Source: Actinomadura livida (GTDB lineage Bacteria; Actinomycetota; Actinomycetes; Streptosporangiales; Streptosporangiaceae). Taken from it: a stretch of 64,000 bases of DNA. Location: positions 364,646-428,645 of the forward strand of contig NZ_BMRO01000006.1 of NCBI RefSeq assembly GCF_014648675.1. The letters are read 5' to 3'. How positions within the stretch are numbered: position 1 is the stretch's first letter; each line of letters opens with the position of its first letter. The translations under genes were made by a program, and so were the position numbers. Of the stretch, positions 59,742 through 64,000 are shown in pieces. Under the pieces are notes generated by a model. That model did no database searches and had not been told where the DNA came from. It saw only the letters and a program-made list of their open reading frames with translations.

Positions 59742-60233
59742 TCACCGCGTGGTCGTGTCGCGCGCGCGTTCGGCGGCCTCGGCGATCGTCTGGTCGGCGA
59801 CCCGCCGGTCCTGCCAGCCGCGCACGTCGGTGCTCTTGAGCGGTTCCAGGTTCTTGTAGATGTCGAAGAAGTGCGCGATCTCGTTGCGGACGTGCTCGTG
59901 GACGTCCTCCAGGTCGCGGATCTGCGCGTACCGCACGTCCGTGGCCGGGACGCTGAGGATCTTGGCGTCGGGGCCGCCCTCGTCGTGCATCCAGAACACG
60001 CCGACGCTGCGGACGGTGATCTCGCAGCCGGGGAAGGTGGGCTCCTCCAGCAGCACCATCACGTCCAGCGGGTCGCCGTCCTCGGCGACGGTGTCCGGGA
60101 TGTAGCCGTAGTCGACCGGGTACTGGGTCGAGGTGAACAGCATCCGGTCCAGCCGGATGCGGCCGAGCCGGTGGTCCATCTCGTACTTGTTGCGGGATCC
60201 CTTGGGGATCTCGACGACCATCTCGATCTCCAT
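59742..60233 (-). CDS. ppa: Inorganic pyrophosphatase
   Basis: A 163-residue family I pyrophosphatase. EIPKGSRNKYEMDHRLGRIRLDR, QYPVDYGYIPDT and the metal site DGDPLDVMVLLEEPTFPG are all intact. DVHEHVRNEIAHFFDIYKNLEP follows. It hydrolyses PPi to two phosphates in the cytoplasm. One base separates its stop from the start region of the hydroxylase gene (same strand). Confidence 0.97.
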   Translation of the reverse strand: MEIEMVVEIPKGSRNKYEMDHRLGRIRLDRMLFTSTQYPVDYGYIPDTVAEDGDPLDVMVLLEEPTFPGCEITVRSVGVFWMHDEGGPDAKILSVPATDVRYAQIRDLEDVHEHVRNEIAHFFDIYKNLEPLKSTDVRGWQDRRVADQTIAEAAERARDTTTR

Positions 60234-60325
60234 GCGTGCCTCCCCAGGAATCCCCTACCCAGCGACGGGGCGACGTGATCGTACCGGCGCGGGACGGCGG
60301 GCGATACGGGTCGGCGGGCATGAAA

Positions 60326-62992
60326 TCAGTGGGCGGCCGCGTCCCAGTCGGGGCCGGTGCCGACGGCGACCTCCAGCCCGACGCTGAGCGGGTACGCGGT
60401 GGTCATCCCCGTCCGCACGATCTCCTCCACCGCGTCCCGCTCGCCCGGCGCGACCTCCAGGACGATCTCGTCGTGCACCTGGAGCAGCAGGCGGCTGCGC
60501 AGCCCCGCGGCGGTCAGCGCGCCGTCCACCCGCAGCATCGCGATCTTGACGATGTCGGCGGCCGAGCCCTGCACCGGCGCGTTCAGCGCCATCCGCTCGG
60601 CGGTCTCGCGGCGCCGCCGGTCGTCGCTCGCCAGCTGCGGCAGGTGGCGGCGGCGGCCGAGGACGGTCCGGGTGTAGCCGGTGACGCGGGCCTCGGCGAC
60701 GACGTGGTCGAGGTAGTCGCGGACGCCGCCGAGCCGCTCGAAGTAGGCGTCCATCAGCGGGCGCGCCTCCGCGACCGGGATACCGAGCTGCTTAGCCAGC
60801 CCGAACGCCGACAGGCCGTACGCCAGCCCGTACGACATCGCCTTGATCTTGCGTCGCATCTCGGGCGTGACCGCGTCCTGGGACACCCGGAAAACCTGGG
60901 CGGCCATCGTCGTGTGCAGGTCCTCGCCGGACTCGAACGCGGCGAGGAGGGTCGGGTCCTGGGAGAGGTGGGCCATGACGCGCAGTTCGAGCTGGCCGTA
61001 GTCGGCCGTCATCAGCGACTCGTAGCCCGGGCCGGGCCGGAACGCCCGGCGGATGCTCCGCCCCTCCCCGGTCCGGATGGGGATGACCTGCAGGTTCGGG
61101 TCGGTGGAGGTGAGGCGGCCGGTGGCGGCGACCGTCTGCCGGAACGTGGTGTGGATGCGGCCGTCCGCGCCGATCTCCCTGATCAGCCCGGTGACGGTCG
61201 TGCGGAGCCGCGCCTGGTCGCGGTGCCGCAGCAGGACCTGCGGCAGGCCGTTGTCGGTCTGCGCGGCGAGCCAGGTCAGCGCGTCGAGGTCGGTGGAGTA
61301 GCCGGACTTGATCTTCTTGGTCTTCGGCAGGCCCAGCTCGCCGAAGAGCACCTCCTGGAGCTGCTTCGTCGAGCCGGGGTTGAAGCGGCGTCCGGCGATC
61401 TCCGCGGCCTCGTCGGCCGCGCGCTCCATCGCCGCGGCGAACCGCCCTTCCAGCTCCTCCAGGAGACCGGCGTCGACGTGGACGCCGGCGCGTTCGGCCC
61501 TGGCGAGCAGGTCCGACAGGGGCAGCTCCACCTCGCGCAGCACCGTGTCCATGCCCGTGGAGGCGAGGTCGGCGGCGAACACGCCCGCCAGGTCGAGGAC
61601 GGCGCGGGCGCTCAGCATCAGCCCCGCCGGACCGCCCTCCGGCGGGCGGCGCCCGAGGTGCCGCCCCGCGAGGTCGGCGATCCCGTACGCGGCCAGGCCC
61701 GGCAGGAGAAGGTAGGCGGCCATCGCGGTATCGGCGGCGATGCCGGCGATCGGCCCGTGCTCACCGATACCGTGCTCACCGAACACGCGCAGCAGGGACT
61801 TCACGTCGTGCAGGGCCTTGGGGCGGGCGGGGTCGGCCAGCCAGTCGGCGAACGCGCGCTCGTCGGCGGCGGTGAGCGCGGGCGGCTCGAACGAGGCCGC
61901 GTGCCCGTCGCCGGTCGCGAGCGCGATCCGGGTGACGCCGCCCTCGCCGCGGGCCCAGGTGTACTCGGCGGCCAGCCCGGTGAGGCCGGTCGCGCGGGTC
62001 CGCAGCCAGCCCGCCAGCTCGCCCGCGTCCAGTTCCCGGCCCTCGATCCGCTCCCGCTCCGCGGCCGCCGGTGTCGTCTCCGGTGGCCGGCCGCCGCCCG
62101 GGTCGGCGGCGAACAGCCGCTGCCGGAGGCTCGGGTTGCGGAACTCCAGCTCGTCCAGCAGCGACGTGAACGCGGCCACGTCGTAGGGCCGCCGCCGCAG
62201 GTCGCCGATCTCCACCGGAAGGTCCAGGTCGCGGACGAGCTCGGTCAGCCGCCGGTTCAGCCGGACGGTGTCCAGCGCCGCGCGCAGCCGCTCCCCCGCC
62301 TTCCCCTTCACCTCGCCCGCCCGGTCCAGCAGGGCGTCAAGGGAGCCGAACTCGCGGACCCACTTCGCCGCCGTCTTCTCGCCGATGCCCGGGATGCCGG
62401 GCAGGTTGTCGGACGGGTCGCCGCGCAGCGCCGCGAAGTCCGGATACTGCGCCGGGCTCAGCCCGTACTTCTCCCGCACCGTCTCCGGCGTGTACCGGAT
62501 CATCTCCGAGGCCGTCCGGTAGAAGTACAGGACGGTGACGTCGTCGCCGACGAGCTGGAGCACGTCCCGGTCCCCGGTGATGATGAGGACGTCGAGCCCC
62601 TCGGCCCCGGCCCTCGCGGTCAGGGACGCGATCACGTCGTCGGCCTCGTAGCCGGGCGCCCGCAGCACCGGGACGCTCATCGCGGCGAGCAGCTCGTCCA
62701 GGATCCGCAGCTGGCCGCCGAACCCCTCCGGCGAGCGTGACCGGGTCGCCTTGTACTCGGGGAACGCCTCGGTGCGGAACGTCGACCGCGACACGTCGAA
62801 CGCGACCGCCGCGTGCGTCGGGCGCTCGTCGCGCAGCGCGTTGGCCAGCATGTTCGCGAACCCGTAGACGACGTTGGTCGACTGCCCCGAGGTGGTGGTG
62901 AAGTTCTCGACCGGCAGCGCGTAGTACGCCCGGTAGGCCAGCGAGTGGCCGTCGAGCAGCAGCAGCCGGGGCCGGTCGGTCACGCGTCTCAT
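60326..62992 (-). CDS. polA: DNA polymerase I
   Basis: An 888-residue PolA. The 5' nuclease domain is intact (LLLLDGHSLAYRAYYALP, GYEADDVIASL, ITGDRDVLQLV). The 3'-5' exonuclease domain has lost the catalytic acids (GLAAEYTWARGEG in place of DTETD), as in Taq and mycobacterial PolA. The polymerase domain has motif A MTADYGQLELRVMAHLS, motif B RRKIKAMSYGLAYGLSAFG and motif C LLQVHDEIVLEV. ATG at 62992 used; a GTG three codons on is also possible. Confidence 0.98.
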   Translation of the reverse strand: MRRVTDRPRLLLLDGHSLAYRAYYALPVENFTTTSGQSTNVVYGFANMLANALRDERPTHAAVAFDVSRSTFRTEAFPEYKATRSRSPEGFGGQLRILDELLAAMSVPVLRAPGYEADDVIASLTARAGAEGLDVLIITGDRDVLQLVGDDVTVLYFYRTASEMIRYTPETVREKYGLSPAQYPDFAALRGDPSDNLPGIPGIGEKTAAKWVREFGSLDALLDRAGEVKGKAGERLRAALDTVRLNRRLTELVRDLDLPVEIGDLRRRPYDVAAFTSLLDELEFRNPSLRQRLFAADPGGGRPPETTPAAAERERIEGRELDAGELAGWLRTRATGLTGLAAEYTWARGEGGVTRIALATGDGHAASFEPPALTAADERAFADWLADPARPKALHDVKSLLRVFGEHGIGEHGPIAGIAADTAMAAYLLLPGLAAYGIADLAGRHLGRRPPEGGPAGLMLSARAVLDLAGVFAADLASTGMDTVLREVELPLSDLLARAERAGVHVDAGLLEELEGRFAAAMERAADEAAEIAGRRFNPGSTKQLQEVLFGELGLPKTKKIKSGYSTDLDALTWLAAQTDNGLPQVLLRHRDQARLRTTVTGLIREIGADGRIHTTFRQTVAATGRLTSTDPNLQVIPIRTGEGRSIRRAFRPGPGYESLMTADYGQLELRVMAHLSQDPTLLAAFESGEDLHTTMAAQVFRVSQDAVTPEMRRKIKAMSYGLAYGLSAFGLAKQLGIPVAEARPLMDAYFERLGGVRDYLDHVVAEARVTGYTRTVLGRRRHLPQLASDDRRRRETAERMALNAPVQGSAADIVKIAMLRVDGALTAAGLRSRLLLQVHDEIVLEVAPGERDAVEEIVRTGMTTAYPLSVGLEVAVGTGPDWDAAAH

Positions 62993-63045
62993 CCTCGCAC
63001 CGGGGAACGGGGGATGAAACGACCGGACCGCACGTTGGGAGCGAC

Positions 63046-63885
63046 ATGACGAAGATCGAACTGGGCCGCCTGGGCATCTGGCGCCCGTGGAACCAACTCG
63101 ACCCCGAACTGGCGAAGGACGTCGAGGACCTCGGCTACGGCACGATCTGGATCGGCGGGTCGCCGCGCGGCGACATGAAGATCGCCGAGCGGCTGCTGGC
63201 CGGGACCGACCGCATCGTGATCGCGACCGGCATCGTGAACATGTGGACGACGCCCGCCGAGGAGGTCGCCGAGTCCTACCACCGGCTCAACGACGCCTAC
63301 GGAGGCCGGTTCGTGCTCGGCGCGGGCATCGGCCATCCGGAGGCGACGCAGGAGTACCGCAGCCCGTACGAGACGATCGTCCGGTACCTCGACCGGCTCG
63401 ACGCGGCGAAGGTCCCGGTGGAGGGGCGGGTGCTCGCCGCGCTGGGGCCGAGGGTGCTGCGGCTGGCGGCCGAGCGCGCCGCGGGCGCCCACCCGTACCT
63501 GACGACGCCCGAGCACACGCGGCTGGCGCGGGAGACGATGGGCGACGGCCCGCTCCTCGCCCCGGAGCAGAAGGTCGTGCTCGGCACCGATCCCGAGCGG
63601 GCCCGCGCGCTGGCCAGGGAGCAGATCGGCTTCTACTTCCGGCTCCGGAACTACGTCGCCAACTGGAAGCGGCTCGGCTTCACCGACGAGGACGTCGCCG
63701 GGGACGGCAGCGACGCGATCCTGGACGCGCTGGTCGCGCACGGCGACGCGGCGGCGGTGGCCGCACGGCTGTCCGCCCACCTGGACGCGGGCGCCGACCA
63801 CGTCGCCGTCCAGGTGCTGGCCGAGCAGGACGGGGACCCGCGTCCCGCGCTGCGCGCGATCGCGGAGACGCTCCCGCCGCGCTGA
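63046..63885 (+). CDS. LLM-class F420-dependent oxidoreductase (TIGR03620-like)
   Basis: A 279-residue luciferase-like TIM-barrel protein: LGIWRPWNQLDPELAKDVEDLGYGTIWIGG, ATGIVNMWTTPAEEVAESYHRL and GRFVLGAGIGHPEA are characteristic of the TIGR03620 group of F420-dependent enzymes common in actinobacteria. Its substrate is unknown. It is divergent from polA, with a 53-base gap. Confidence 0.85.
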   Translation: MTKIELGRLGIWRPWNQLDPELAKDVEDLGYGTIWIGGSPRGDMKIAERLLAGTDRIVIATGIVNMWTTPAEEVAESYHRLNDAYGGRFVLGAGIGHPEATQEYRSPYETIVRYLDRLDAAKVPVEGRVLAALGPRVLRLAAERAAGAHPYLTTPEHTRLARETMGDGPLLAPEQKVVLGTDPERARALAREQIGFYFRLRNYVANWKRLGFTDEDVAGDGSDAILDALVAHGDAAAVAARLSAHLDAGADHVAVQVLAEQDGDPRPALRAIAETLPPR

Positions 63886-63932
63886 GCCCCCGCCACCGCT
63901 TTCCCACCACTCGAACTGCGGCGGGAACGGAG

Positions 63933-63965
63933 GAGGGACGCGCCCCGCGGCGGGGCGCGTCCCTC
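63933..63965 (+). terminator. Strong hairpin after the LLM-class gene
   Basis: A 15-bp perfect stem (63933-63947 with 63951-63965) and a CGG loop begin 48 bases after the stop. The stem is GC-rich; there is no T run, as is usual in high-G+C bacteria. Confidence 0.8.
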
Positions 63966-64000
63966 GGATGTACCGCTCAGCCGGTCACCTGGTCACGTGG

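Overview
The window is about 70% G+C chromosomal DNA from a filamentous-type actinomycete. A Streptosporangiales/Thermomonosporaceae (Actinomadura-like) host is my best guess, not a demonstrated fact. The signs are frequent GTG starts, ATGA/GTGA stop-start overlaps, a polyphosphate glucokinase, an F420-type oxidoreductase of the LLM class, a PolA without proofreading residues, and many ArsR regulators with palindromic operators.

1-6.6 kb is housekeeping and small accessory genes: the end of an SDR, a guanidinium-type SMR exporter, ppgK, a convergent GH38 alpha-mannosidase, a class IV aminotransferase, an ArsR regulator with a perfect inverted repeat at its start, and a tRNA array Gly(GCC)-Cys(GCA)-Val(GAC).

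7.1-27.0 kb is the most interesting part: a compact biosynthetic cluster that I read as an anthranilate-primed, chain-reducing type II polyketide/fatty-acid-like system. One long plus-strand operon encodes a B12-binding radical SAM protein, a fused flavin monooxygenase/old-yellow-enzyme-like protein of the 2-aminobenzoyl-CoA monooxygenase type, an AMP ligase, an MFS exporter, a PaaI-type thioesterase, an ACP with a benzoate-ligase-like AMP ligase, two ketosynthase/KS-like pairs, a FabI/FabL-like enoyl reductase (Y-x6-K), a second ACP, a FabG ketoreductase, a fused anthranilate synthase and a YbgC-type thioesterase. A third ligase, closely resembling 2-aminobenzoate-CoA ligase, faces the operon from the far end. 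Anthranilate would be made, activated, ring-hydroxylated, loaded on a carrier and extended by a reduced chain. The product is unknown to me. Both outer promoters share an ATTCGAA box and a -10 region reading ATAGTCAA.

27.3-29.6 kb holds a small minus-strand group (TIGR03086-type protein, RidA-like protein, F420/NADP-type reductase) facing a divergent ArsR regulator, then a broken RpiR-type regulator remnant. 29.97-39.7 kb is a glycan locus. It has all four enzymes expected for a UDP-2,3-diacetamido-2,3-dideoxyglucuronic acid (diNAcGlcA) type sugar (6-dehydrogenase, 3-oxidoreductase, aminotransferase, N-acetyltransferase), three GT4-like glycosyltransferases and two related small proteins of unknown role.

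39.8-47.5 kb is a seven-gene operon with the same order as Mycobacterium tuberculosis Rv0081-Rv0087: an ArsR regulator, a NuoB-like subunit and five Hyf/Hyc-like subunits. The large subunit lacks the nickel-binding cysteines, so this is an energy-converting-hydrogenase-related (Ehr) complex rather than a hydrogenase. Similar 16-bp palindromes lie before the operon and before the regulator gene.

47.7-64 kb is mixed: a DHFR/RibD-like protein, a membrane sulfatase/LTA-synthase-like protein, a GH64 beta-1,3-glucanase, a GT39-type membrane mannosyltransferase, a possibly chimeric small ORF, a 951-residue orphan protein, two flavoproteins, inorganic pyrophosphatase, DNA polymerase I and an LLM-class oxidoreductase.
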